From NCBI RefSeq assembly GCF_025698545.1, contig NC_068569.1, forward strand, positions 21,638,001 through 21,702,000: a stretch of 64,000 nucleotides of DNA. The letters run 5' to 3'. Made by a program: the position numbers and the translations under genes. How positions within the stretch are numbered: position 1 is the stretch's first letter; each line of letters begins with the position of its first letter. Positions 1 to 11,075 of the stretch are shown here, in pieces. This DNA is from Gossypium raimondii (lineage: Eukaryota > Streptophyta > Magnoliopsida > Malvales > Malvaceae). Under the pieces are notes generated by a model. That model ran no database searches, was not told where the DNA came from, and saw nothing but the letters and a program-made list of their open reading frames with translations.

Positions 1-529
1 AAATAGCTTAGTTACCTTGTTCAATTGGTTGGTTGAATGCTTGGACTAAACTTAAGATTTTTCTTTCTTTTCTTCAAAGCTAGACGATGGAATGAAAAAG
101 ATGAGAATGTTTTCGTCTTTCATTCCACTAACTAGCATATATATTAATTAATGTTTAATTAACCTTGTTTAATTAATTAATTTAACCATTATTATACATA
201 ATTTAATTCTTAATTAAACTAAGTGGAATCCACCAAAACCACTCATTATTCATGTTACTCAATGGTTAAATAATCATTTTGGTCCTTTGGATAATTGCTA
301 TCTAGGTCCTCAAGCATTTTTTAGATTAAAACTCAATAGCGGTTGAACTTCTACAATTTAGTTCATGAGCTTTAATTAACTATTTTCTCGATTAAATTAC
401 TTAACCAAACTTTAACATATTTTCTTAATAACTTCATTAATCTTTATATTTCATCCTTACAGAATCAATTTATGGAAATAAGGTTCTAAAACTGCATTTT
501 CTGACACTATTGAAATTCGGGTCGTTACA
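1..529 (-). mobile_element. Gypsy-type LTR, 5' part (cut by window edge)
   Basis: Read on the minus strand this begins TGTAACGACCCGAATTTC at 529 and runs out of the window. The same start style, in decayed form, is found at the minus-strand start of the LTR at 869-3727, so the two belong to related families. The LTR abuts pseudogene coding sequence at 530, with CCCAC at 530-534 as one candidate target-site copy; the other copy would lie outside the window. No coding capacity is visible. Whether this is a solo LTR or the end of a full element cannot be told. Confidence 0.6.
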
Positions 530-3500
530 CCCACGGTGAGTTGAGTCTTAGCCTTGATGAACTTAATGAGTGACTCGATCAGTCTAGTGAAACTGCCATG
601 GTCCATTTGTTCCAAGTTGTCTTTAAGGGATTCTGCTTCGAGGCTGACGAGGCAGATGTTGGGAAGGGAATTGACGCCGAAGAGTTTGAATGAGGATTGG
701 GATTCGCGAAACTTGAAGTCGTAGAACAACAGCTTGGTGTTAGAGCCGTTGTGGTTGGCAATGAAAGAAAAGGTGACGAGGGCGAAGTCCTGACTGAGCT
801 CACGGAGGCTGAGGTTGGCTTTTTCATGGAGTTGGATGGTGTCAAAGAAGATGAGGTAGGAGTAAGGGTGTAACACCTCTCACCCAACCTGATTGTTAGA
901 TTTGAGCTACGGGATGCTATAGTCATTGTCAAAGCAATTACAGTTAGCCAGTCAACATACATGCATTTATACATGTTATCGAGTGTTAATCATATCCAAA
1001 ATATGATAATCAATCATTTCTAGGTCTTAATCGAGATTACAAAAGCTCTTTTGTTGACTTGAGCACGAAATAGGACCAAATTATGAAGTTTTAAAAATTT
1101 AGAGTCGATGTTGTGACACCATCAATTCCACGTCGGGATATTACCAAAATAGTATGTCATGTCACAATTTCAGGCTACTTGACGTCATGATGTTAGTTAC
1201 TATCATTCAGCGTTACGACGACGAAGAGTGATCGTCAGGATGAGGACTCTATTTTTTGTAAAAATGAACCATTTGGTACCAATTTTAATGCTTCCAACCA
1301 TACCTAACATTTTATACATCAAATACCAAATCCAATTGGTCCAAAACATACCCAAAAACCATACCAAAGAAGTTTAAACATTCAACTTAACTTCCTTACA
1401 AGATATTCAATTCAATTTCACCAATTAAGCTTAAGCATTTCATTTCCATGGCATACATCTCTATCAATTATCCAAATACCTAACATTTACCTATACCAAA
1501 CCATTCTAAAACATGCCAATTTATATGCCATACATACCTTAAACATAATAGTAAAAGTATATCCATTCAGTTTAATATACATCACAAATGTCAAATTATG
1601 CATTTTTAAACTATTTGCAAAACCAACAACTAGATCACATCTATATACCAAGTTTAATATGTTACTCACATCATAAAGACTTATATACATCAAGACACCT
1701 ATATACATGCCACAACCCTAGGTTCTAAAACGATCAAACATCTATCGATTCAATGATAGGACAGCATGAGCTTCGAACGATCTAGCTTGATGCATTCCGC
1801 AAGGTGACAATCTACAAGGAAAATGGAAAATAAAAGGGGTAAGCATATACGATGCTTAGTAAATTCATAGGTATTAAGCAACAACTTACCTTAACTTCCA
1901 ATTAAACACAATAAGCTACTAAGCTTGACATAATTTGGTTAGAGATGACAATTTATAACATCAACAAGGTGAGTTTAAAAATATAATCAAACCATGTAAT
2001 ATCACAAGTATTTAAAATGTCATTTCGTGTCATAACAAGTAACAAACTCAATTCTCATTCAATCCAAAAGTAGTGTAATCATACACACACATATATATTA
2101 AGGATTTGCACTTAAATCATTCAATAATATTTCATTTGAACATCGAGCTTAATTCATCTCATTTCAATTTCTTGTTTCATTTAGCACGTTTCGTCCGATG
2201 AACCCTAGCAAACGGACTCGGATACACAGATATCTCCGATACACCAGTTGCTCGTTTAAACTAAGTATACTCGTGTCAGGTTACTAGTCCAGGCTAAACC
2301 TTTATAACGACACATCCGTTTGTTGCCCAAGCTGAAAATATACTTGTCAATTTACTCATTCGGGCTAAACCTTTAAAACGAATTAGGTTACCAATTCAGG
2401 CTAAACCTGTGTCACATATATCTTTGAGTCCACAACAAATAATGGATCTCAGTAATCATCTGAAATCAATCTGTACAAGTGTGGACAAGGCCCTATTGGC
2501 ATTCCAATCATATCCTAACATTTACTAAGTTCACCTGGGCACCTTTTAATACATTTATTTACAATTTAGTCCAACTCTCACCTTTTATGTCAATTTACCA
2601 CAATCAATTCACAATCAAGCATAAATACACAAATAAAATACATAATAATTTAAGCACAATTATACCATATGAACTTACCTGAAAAAATAGCAAACAAGTC
2701 GAATCTTCAAGGACTATTTGACAATTTTTTACTTTCCCCTGATTATCCCCGATTTTATCCAATTCTGGATCTAAACAATTATTTTAGACATTTCGTCAAT
2801 ACCAAATATTTTTATATCATTCTATGATATGCATGAACCTATTTAATTCTAGTTTTTGAATGTTCCTTAGGTTTTACATTTTATTTAATTTAGCTTCTGA
2901 AATCGAAATAACAATGTCTTTCAATTTGAGCCTCGATTTTAAAACCGATCTCAATTACATCCTTTAGGGACCCTCTACTATATATTATTATTGAAATTTC
3001 ATGTAAATTTCACATTTTATTCACTATGGTCCTTTTAAATAAAACTAATTATTAAACTTTACAATCTAGTCCTTTTTCACATCTAAGCTTAAAATCTATC
3101 AATTTAATATCAATTTCTTCAAGAAATCATCAATGAAAACTTTCAAAAATTTTAACAGATTTATAGATTAGTACATGAGCTAGGTAAATCAAGCTCCCAT
3201 GACCTCAAAAACATAATAATTATAGGAGGAGTTACCTTACAATTAAGGACAGAATACTAAAGCTTCAAAAGGGTTTTTCTTTCTTTGGTTTTCCGGCAAG
3301 CAAAGATGAAAGGAAGAAGATGAAAAACTTTAATTAATTTTTGGCTCTTATACTTAGTTTATAACTTAATTAATTACTTAATTATCTTAATTAAAGTTAA
3401 TTAACTAAATTTCATCATCATTAATTAAAATAAGTGGAATCTTCCATCATTTCCCTCTAACACATTATAATTTGGTTTAATTGTTATTCTGGACTTTTGA

Positions 3501-3922
3501 CTAATTGCAATTTAAATCCTAAATCTTTGACCAATTAAAAGCTATAGCGATAAGACTTTTATAATTTAGTCCTTATATACTAGTTAAATAATTAATAGGC
3601 AAAATTGAAGGATCAAACATTAACAAAATTTTATACCAACTCAATAAAAATATTTATGGGATTCAGTTTATGAAAATGAGGTTCCGAAACTGACTTTTCT
3701 AACACCACTAAAAATCAGGTTATTATAAAACGTGAGAGGTTTGGGAGGACTTGATGAATTTTGAGATGGTTTGATTGTTTAAGTGGATAACACCCGATTC
3801 TTATTGCGATTGAAGGGTTAAAAGATCAAGTACTAGCTCCAATTCCAGTTCAGCTTTTGAAATTACAAGAGAGAAATGGAAATGAACGATAGTATGACGA
3901 GCTGAATATAAGAAATTGCCAT
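530..3922 (-). pseudogene. OST3/OST6-like oligosaccharyltransferase subunit, N-terminal pseudogene split by an LTR
   Basis: Minus-strand pseudogene in two pieces, 3922-3728 and 868-530, separated by an inserted LTR. The first piece starts ATG at 3922 with a hydrophobic signal-peptide-like stretch, then reads HLNNQTISKFIKSSQTSH. The second continues HPYSYLIFFD and ends near KAKTQLTVG. Together they match the lumenal thioredoxin-like domain of the OST3/OST6 (magnesium transporter/tusc3) family, a subunit of the ER N-glycosylation complex, from my memory of the Arabidopsis proteins. Defects: a one-base frameshift soon after the start, an in-frame TAA before ESGVIHL, the LTR at 869-3727, and a second LTR replacing everything after 530. 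The four C-terminal membrane segments are not in the window. A functional paralogue presumably exists elsewhere. The family call is firm; the exact orthologue is unknown. Confidence 0.8.
869..3727 (-). mobile_element. Solo Gypsy-type LTR inserted in the OST3/6 pseudogene
   Basis: Plus-strand left edge is TGTAACACCTC at 869; right edge is GGTTATTATA at 3727, a decayed form of the GTCGTTACA ending seen at 529. In its own orientation the LTR therefore runs from 3727 to 869. Length 2,859 bp, with no gag or pol reading frame, so it looks like a solo LTR left by recombination. Flanking five-base sequences AAGGG (864-868) and AAACG (3728-3732) are an imperfect target-site duplication; removing the LTR and one copy restores the host reading frame from TSH into YSYL. 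Confidence 0.75.
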
Positions 3923-4325
3923 TTTTTGGGAAATTAATTCAATGGCGTGTAAATATAAATTCACACGTGGTAGCACGGTCAGCATTCCATAGAGGTACAG
4001 TCAACATTTTGTTTGGTGTTTAATGGGGGAGTGAACAAAATACTCTAAGTTTCTAACCGCAGTGCTTAAATTGAAAAAAAAAAATAGTTTTAAAGTGACC
4101 AAAATAGAAAGGAAGTAATTTTAGAGAGGCTATGTGGGGAGTTTACCCAAAATATATCCATAGCAAAGTGTAAAATTATCTGTAAAACGTAAGTAAAAGA
4201 TGGTGTCTTATCTGATTCATTTACGTGACTCTTCTGTCTGACTTCATCAAACAAAGCAAAGCAATAGTGTCCGTTCATCAATTATATCACTTATCTCCTC
4301 TTGTTACTCTCTTCCTCCCCCGACA
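3923..4325. promoter_or_regulatory. Short intergenic region upstream of the oxidoreductase gene
   Basis: About 400 bp between the decayed OST3/6 start and the oxidoreductase ATG, so the two genes were head to head. It should hold the oxidoreductase promoter. AT-rich TATA-like stretches occur around 4283-4290, and pyrimidine-rich CTCTTCCTCCCC directly precedes the ATG, as in many plant leaders. No specific regulatory element can be assigned with confidence. Confidence 0.35.
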
Positions 4326-5572
4326 ATGACTCACACTTCAATCAGGTTTGGAATCATTGGCTGCGCCGACATAGCCCGCAAAGTCTCCCGAGCCATCCTA
4401 CTTGCACCCAACGCCACTCTCTCTGCCGTCGCCAGCCGCTCCCTCCACAAAGCCGCCGATTTCGCCAAGCCCAATGGCTTCCCCCCTGAAGCCAAGATCT
4501 ACGGCTCTTACGAATCCCTTTTGGACGATCCTGACATCGACGCCGTCTATATGCCCTTACCCACAACCCTTCACCTCAAGTGGGCTGTACTGATAGCTCA
4601 GAAGAAGAAGCATTTGCTAACGGAGAAGCCCGTGGCTCTCAATGTGGCAGAGTTTGATGAGATAGTAAGGGCTTGTGAGGAAAACGGAGTTCAGATTATG
4701 GATGGGACCATGTGGATGCATCATCCAAGGACCCACAAAATGAAGGAGTTTTTACAAGATAAGCAGCGCTTTGGTCAGCTTAAAACTGTAAACTTCTCTT
4801 TCATAACCTTCTTTTTTGTTATGCATTTACCATTTCTGTTCATAACTTAAGTTTACTCAGATTGACATCTAATTCCGTTTTGCTGCAATGTATGACTTAT
4901 CTTATGATGATGGAATGACAATGTTATTTTAATAACCTTGGCCTTCCTCAGGTGAACAGCTGCTTCACATTCTTTACCGACCCCGATTTTCTCAAGAACG
5001 ACATCCGTGTGAAGCCAGATCTCGACGCACTTGGTGCTCTCGGTGATGCGGGGTGGTACGGGATCAGGTCGATCCTGTGGGCAGCCGACTACGAGCTGCC
5101 CAAGACCGTAACAGCCTTGCAAGGAGCTGTTCTTAACGAAGCAGGGGTGATACTAGATTGTGGGGCTTCACTGCAGTGGGAGGATGGCAAAAAAGCAACC
5201 TTCCATTGCTCTTTCTTAACTAGTTTGACAATGAATATCACTGCTATAGGAACACACGGAACCTTGCACCTCACGGATTTCGTCATTCCTTACCAAGAGC
5301 AGGAGGCCTCTTATACTGCATCCGCGAAGCCCGGATTCAACGAACTCGTAACAGGATGGGAGCCGCTTCCGAGCGAGCATACGGTTACCGTCGATCTGCC
5401 CCAGGAAGTATGCATGGTGAGGGAGTTTGCTACCTTGGTTCAAAATATTAAAAAGAAGGGCGCGAAGCCGGATATGAAGTGGCCTACGATCAGCAGGAAG
5501 ACACAATTGGTTTTGGATGCTGTCAAGGCATCCATTGAGAAAGGTTTTGAACCTGTTGAAATTGTCAATTAA
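4326..5572 (+). CDS. Gfo/Idh/MocA-family NAD(P)-dependent oxidoreductase (At4g09670-like), 2 exons, 360 aa
   Basis: Exon 1 is 4326-4787, intron 4788-4951 (GT...AG), exon 2 4952-5572 ending TAA; the junction is in phase 0 (QLKT/VNSC). The 360-residue protein is full length for the plant family. Residues 7-20 form the Rossmann nucleotide-binding turn (RFGIIGCADIARKV), residues 100-102 are the EKP signature, and GALGDAGWY (about 182-190) belongs to the C-terminal substrate domain. It closely resembles Arabidopsis At4g09670, annotated as an uncharacterised oxidoreductase; bacterial relatives oxidise sugars, dihydrodiols or inositols, but no substrate can be assigned here. No signal peptide is seen, so a cytosolic location is likely. 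Exon 1 is unusually GC-rich for this window. A broken copy of part of exon 2 lies at 10434-10595. Confidence 0.93.
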
Positions 5573-6906
5573 TGTGCTATAATCTATCATTTTTCAATTT
5601 TCTTGTATCATGAGACTGAGAGTTTTGCATCAAACGTGAACTTCATTCAGTGGGTAACTCCAAACTACTTTGGTTTGTGCAATAATAAACCAGAGGACAA
5701 CCTCAGACTGTCAGGTTGGAATTATGGATTTTGATAATAAACTATTTAGAAATGTAGCTTAATTTTATGACTTTGTTCATGCTTCCAAATTAAAATTCTT
5801 CAAGTACTTTTAAATTCGATAAATTCATATTTTTATATATGCATTATATTGATTTTACAATTAATTTATACATTTTATTTTTACCATTTATATAAGAATG
5901 AAATTCAAATCTCAGTTTTCAAATCCATTTTCTCAAACCTAAGCTTAAAAACTTTCAAATCATTTACATTTTAACTCTGGTTAATTTATATAAAATATAT
6001 TTAAATTACTTATTCATGTAATATAAAAAATAATTTAAATTAATCACTTTATAATCCCTTGTTATTTTATTATATTTATAATCCATGAATGATTTTAATT
6101 TCAACACTACAATACCTAATTTCATTGTTGTAGAAACTAATTTAATTGTTACTTGTTTTTATTCTTTTAAAAATTAATCTCATTTCCTTGAACTCTAAAA
6201 TGTGCAAAATAAAAATATTAACAAATCTGTTCATAGGTCGGGTTATCTGTTCAAACCTGAATGCTCGCTCGAAATTTAAGAAGATTTGATGATGAAGCTA
6301 GTAGAGTAGGAATTGTCTTCTCCTCGGCTTACTAACATTCACCTCTATCAATTAGTCTTGTCCAACCTTAGATAAAAATTTTCATATTTCCAACTACTAT
6401 AAATTCAATTTATAATAAATATATTTTTAATTTAAAATTTAATTATAAAAGTATATAATTATTAATATAAAATATATATTTAATAATTTGTTGATATTTA
6501 AATTGTAAAATGCGTGAGTCGGTGGGATTGTTTGAACTTGAATTTTTGTTGAAAATAAATATAAAATACAATGATCATCATCATTCAAGTCTGTAAGATC
6601 TATGTAGAACGCATCTATTAAATATGAAAATCAATGTATGAATGGTGATTAAACATACATTAAATAATAATAAATGAAAAAGTAAAAGAGTGGAGCCAAA
6701 CCAATCACATCATATTGCTTCATGTCATTTTTGATTAATTGTTTGTAATTTTATGATTAAAAATATTTTATAATTTAGAAAATTTGTTTCATACACAATT
6801 AGTGGAGTTTTAAAAATAAAGCAAATGGGTGGCAAATACCCTTTCTGAGTATAGTAAAATAACAAAAAAAAAAATTTCTTTTTAAAAAAAAGATGTGTGA
6901 CCGTTA
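5573..6906. other. AT-rich intergenic DNA downstream of the oxidoreductase
   Basis: Contains the 3' untranslated region of the oxidoreductase; AATAATAAA-like polyadenylation signals occur near 5680 and 5732. The rest is AT-rich with no coding signal. A degenerate stretch around 6230-6350 resembles dispersed transposon-derived DNA, but I cannot name a family. Confidence 0.5.
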
Positions 6907-7172
6907 AAGTTGTTTATGGGTTTGGTTGGACCAAATAAGACTTGATTTTAAGAAAATTCCAGGGCTTGAGCCTTAGCTTAACCCGTCCAAAAAGCTTACA
7001 TTATTATTTTAAAAAATAATGATATTATAATATATATTTTTGTATTAATATAAATATAATTTTATAATTAAAATTAAATAAAATTTAAAAAAAATCATTT
7101 TATTTAAATTCAAATGGGATCTAATCGAGTTAGTTGGACTAAATGATTCACCTAATCTATGAACAACTCTAA
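6907..7172. mobile_element. Candidate MITE with imperfect terminal inverted repeats
   Basis: The left end AGTTGTTTATGGGTTTGG (about 6907) matches the reverse complement of the right end, AGTTGTTCATAGATTAGG, at roughly 14 of 18 positions. The element is about 265 bp, very AT-rich inside and non-coding. Size and structure suit a miniature inverted-repeat element of hAT type, but the target duplication is not clear. It lies immediately left of the solo LTR. Confidence 0.4.
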
Positions 7173-7184
7173 TAGTAATATTTA

Positions 7185-7664
7185 TGTAATGACCCAAAAT
7201 TCATGGGCATCGAAAAAGTACATTATCGAGCCTCTGTCTTAATGAAATGGGTTCGTAAATAATTATTAGAAATATTTATGAGTCTAGTAGTGAGCTTAAT
7301 TAAGTTTTAATTAAGTAAATTTAGCTTAATTAAGGGTAATTAGGAAAAATAACTGAATTGAATAAAAGGAAAAAGTTGAATTATAAATTAAAAGAAAATA
7401 TAAAGGACCAAAATGGTAATTATGCCATTGTCCTAATTGAGGCGGCATAAGATTTTTACATGATTTAATTTTATAAATATATAAATTAATTATAAAGTAT
7501 ATTATTAAATTAATTATATTATAAATATTATATTAAGAAATAAATTAAATAAAGACAATGATTTAATTATTAAAGTGTATTAATAAAAGTACATATATTT
7601 GTAATATTTATATTTAATTATTAAATAGATATTTATTAAACTATTATATTAAATTATTGTTGTA

Positions 7665-7720
<56 letters not shown>

Positions 7721-9964
7721 TAATATTATCAAATAAATTGAATTATGACAAATGTAGGGTGATGATAAAACACATGTGTAATAATATGTATGTGTACAAT
7801 TGTAATATATATATTTGATATTAAATAGATATTTATTTTAATTATTATTATATTAAATTAATTAATTAAATAAACAAATAAAAGAAAATGAAATGAAATG
7901 AAATGAAATAAAAGAGAAACAAAGTAAGAAAGAACAGAAACATTCGAAACAAAGCAGGGGAAGAGAAGAAGAAAAGAAAAGAAAAACTAGAGTTTGAAGG
8001 TTTAAAGCTTTAAAAGGTAAGTTTAAGTTCTTTTCTCTTAATTTTGATGTTTTAAAAGCTTTAGAATAAGGTTTTGTTGAATTTAAGTTAAAGTTTTGAA
8101 AGTTCTTAGGTTTTTGAATATAGTTTATGTTGAACAAAATGAAGAATTAGGGTTTAATTGATAGAATTTCTAGTTAGAATTGATTAAGGGATTAAATTGT
8201 AAAAGAAGCTATAAGTTTTGTGTTAGAGGATTAAATTGAAAGAAGTTTAAAATTAGGGTTTTAATATGAACATTGAATAGTTAAGTTGAATATGGCAAGA
8301 TATTAAGTAGAAATGAAGTGTGAGTTGAGATAGAAAAGTAAGTGAATTTAGTTAAGATTAAATTGAAATTAAGATAGAAATTGAATAAAAATTCAATTAT
8401 TTAATATAAATTGGTGCTGTATTAATAATGAAAAATTATTATTATTTTCAGTAGCTAACAAAGAACCCGATGTATCGACACACAAAGGAAAGGAGAAAGC
8501 TATCGAGGACTAAAACAAGAGATTTACGGTTTATATTACTATAATTCAAACTACTATTTATTAAATGTTATATTTAAATTTATGTGTATGGTAAGTAAAA
8601 TTTTAAGGTAAGTATCAATATTGAAATAAATGAAATTGAGATGAAGTATGATTATGTATGAATATTTGATAGTATATTGTTGGAAAGTGGAAAATTGTAT
8701 CGAATTGAATTGTATATTGAAAGTGAAATTGAAATTGAGATAGTGATTTGAATACCCTATTAACTAATCGGGCTTAGTCGAATATAATTGGCATGCTATA
8801 GGATTGAAAGAGTACGAGAATTTATCGACTTTGCCGATCAAGCGCCTATATGTGTCGTATTAGGCACCAAGTGTGTCGTTTCAGGCACTTTATGTGTCGT
8901 ATATTGCTTCTGATATATTGATCAGGTACTGAGTACCATTTTAGGCACAATGTGTCGTACTGGTGTGTTTGGTTGGAATCCGTGTATCTGCCAAGGTCCG
9001 GGTTTGTTAATAGGGTGAATAATCGAAATGTGAGAATTGAATAAATTTGATTGATCGTACGACTGAAAGTATAAGAAAGAAATTGTTAGTCGAATTGTGA
9101 GATTTGAAAGCATAAACCTAAGGTTCATGAATTGATCAAATTCAAATTATTAATATATGATATTGTTGATGAATTATTATATGAAATATGAAATTGAATG
9201 TAAATTAGTTCTTATGAGTTATAAATTTTACATGTTTAATGTTATATGATTAATATTTATAATTCATTAAAGTTATAAAGTTTGAATTATGGTAATATCA
9301 CTGAGCGTACGGTTGTTTCATGCGTAGGTCAATAGAAATCAAAGGTTCCGGTTCAGCATCCAGATCAATCCCGACTTCAGAGACAATTTGGTGATGTAAC
9401 ATTTCTTTGGGTAAAAGTGGCATGTACTTAGGTATTATATAGATTATGTACTTAAGTCTTGTAACTTTGGTTGAAAAATGATGTCTAATATGGAATTATA
9501 AGTATGAAATGAAATAATATGACATATTTGGTAAATGTGGCATGAAACTAAAATGGAAATAAATGAAATTATTAGTTCAATTAAAAAAAATATATTTATG
9601 AATGATCAAGTAGATAAATTGTTAAATTAATGTTGTAGGCATAATTAGGCATGTTTGATTATGGAAATGTATAGGTTGTTATATTGGTTGTAAATTGGTT
9701 GTGGTTTGAAATTGTAGGAAATGTTAGATAATTATAAAGGGGTTATATTAAGTTTTTTTTTTTAAAAATTTCTGAAGCACTCGAACAAGTCCCGATTCAC
9801 TTCTAATACGTATTCTGGGCCTCGAAGGTCCATGAAAGGGACTAAATCATTAAATTATAATATGTATGTTATTTATTTGTGAATTTAATCGTAAATTATC
9901 CAATATGTTCAATAATGCTTTGTAACCCTGTTCCGGTGACGGTATGAGGTTAAAGGGTGTTACA
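7185..9964 (+). mobile_element. Solo Gypsy-type LTR with perfect 5-bp target duplication
   Basis: Begins TGTAATGACCC at 7185 and ends GGGTGTTACA at 9964, 2,780 bp. It is flanked by identical ATTTA at 7180-7184 and 9965-9969. No gag or pol frames are present, so this is a solo LTR. Same general family as the LTRs at 1-529 and 869-3727 but in the opposite orientation. Internal features are an (ATT)n tract near 7666-7708 and repeated short TGTGTCG/AGGCAC words around 8820-8960. Confidence 0.88.
7666..7708. repeat. (ATT)n microsatellite inside the solo LTR
   Basis: An uninterrupted run of ATT/TTA trinucleotides of about 43 bp, followed by degenerate ATC/ATT units. A likely length-polymorphic marker. 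Confidence 0.9.
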
Positions 9965-9969
9965 ATTTA

Positions 9970-10433
9970 AACCTTATTTAGAGAAGTTTTGTTGATCACA
10001 AAACAAAGATAAATATAGAGTGTTGTTAGGATCGTCCCGATTAAGCAACAAGTAACAAAAAATAGCGGAATAAATTGAGAAATTGAACACACAAATTTAA
10101 CGTGGAAAAACTCCTCCAAAGAGGATCAAAAAATCACGGGCAAATGTAATTTTATTATAATGGCAAAAGAACGAAGAGTATAAAAGATGGAGATAAAACT
10201 AAACCCCAAAAACCCGAAAACAAAGAACCCTCAAAACGTAAACACAAAATTCTCTAAATGTGTTATGAGTTCTAATATCTAATGGGTGTATTATCTAAGG
10301 TTGTAAAAGAGCCTATTTATAGGCTAAATTCATATGTCAAATAATAATAAAATAATCTAAACTAATCAATATTTGATTGAAACAAATAAATAAAGTTTAA
10401 CTAGAAGATTATTTCTCAAATTTGACTGAAAAT
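9970..10433. mobile_element. LTR- or TRIM-like retroelement remnant
   Basis: Carries TGTTAGGATCGTCCCGATT near 10023, then a stretch with TTTAACGTGGAAAAACTCC and a CCTATTTATAGGC palindromic TATA-like region near 10311. This layout resembles terminal-repeat DNA of small Copia-like elements common in Malvaceae. No coding sequence; boundaries are approximate. A sequence of similar flavour occurs near 34610-34920. Confidence 0.35.
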
Positions 10434-10595
10434 AGGAGTCATACTTAACAACTGTGGAGCTTCACTAGAGTGGGAAGATGACAAAATTGTGACCTTTCAT
10501 TACTCATTTTTATCAATTTTGACAATCGATATCACTACTACTACAGGAACATATGAAACTGCATCTCATAAATTTCATTGTTCATTATCAATAGC
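10434..10595 (+). pseudogene. Fragment of Gfo/Idh/MocA oxidoreductase exon 2
   Basis: Matches exon 2 of the intact gene from about 5144 to 5300: the reading GVILNNCGASLEWEDDK parallels GVILDCGASLQWEDGKK, followed by a TFHY/TFHC segment and an ITTTTGTYETA/ITAIGTHGTLH segment. Only about 55 codons survive, with indels and drifted frame, and both ends are abrupt. It directly precedes a Copia pol fragment, so duplication or transposon-associated capture is possible. Not functional. Confidence 0.75.
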
Positions 10596-10611
10596 ATAGT
10601 ATCCTGATGGT

Positions 10612-11075
10612 TGTAAGATCATTAGATGGGAATAAAGATCCATTTCACTTTATGATAATGATGAAAAGTTTCTTAGTTATGAAGTACCATATCTTAGTGT
10701 TATATGAACATTGGTGTATCTTGCAAACAATATTCGATCGATATGGTATTTATTGTAAACTTATTAGTAAAATTTAGCTCCTCTAATATATAGATATTAG
10801 AATGGAATTAGACATATATTTAAATATCTCAAAGAAACTATTGATATGTGGTTATTTTATTCAAGTGATTCATCTCTATTAGTTAGCTATGCTAATGCTA
10901 GATATTGTCGAATCTACATAAATGTCAATCTCAAATAAGATATTTATTTACATGTGAAGTAACTACCATATCAAGGCATTCAACAAAACAAATTAATTAG
11001 TTTGACATAATTAAAATAATTGGAATATTAAAATATATCAACTCAAAGATGTAATGTGATGCCCATTAGAGGAAG
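10612..11075 (+). mobile_element. Copia reverse transcriptase/RNase H remnant
   Basis: Decayed translation reads VRSLDGNKDPF, then EVPYLSVI and YLANNIRSI, then FKYLKETIDMWLFYS and LLVSYANARYC. This is the usual order of the end of Copia RT and the start of RNase H (LMYLANCTRPDI and YLRGTTDMGLFY motifs). Several stops and frameshifts are present; no LTR is seen at either end. A dead fragment of an otherwise absent element. Confidence 0.8.

Noticed and set aside
457-876. 139-residue open frame as an intact gene
   Set aside because: It is the middle of an OST3/6-like domain; its start lies at an LTR edge and its last residues are LTR sequence.
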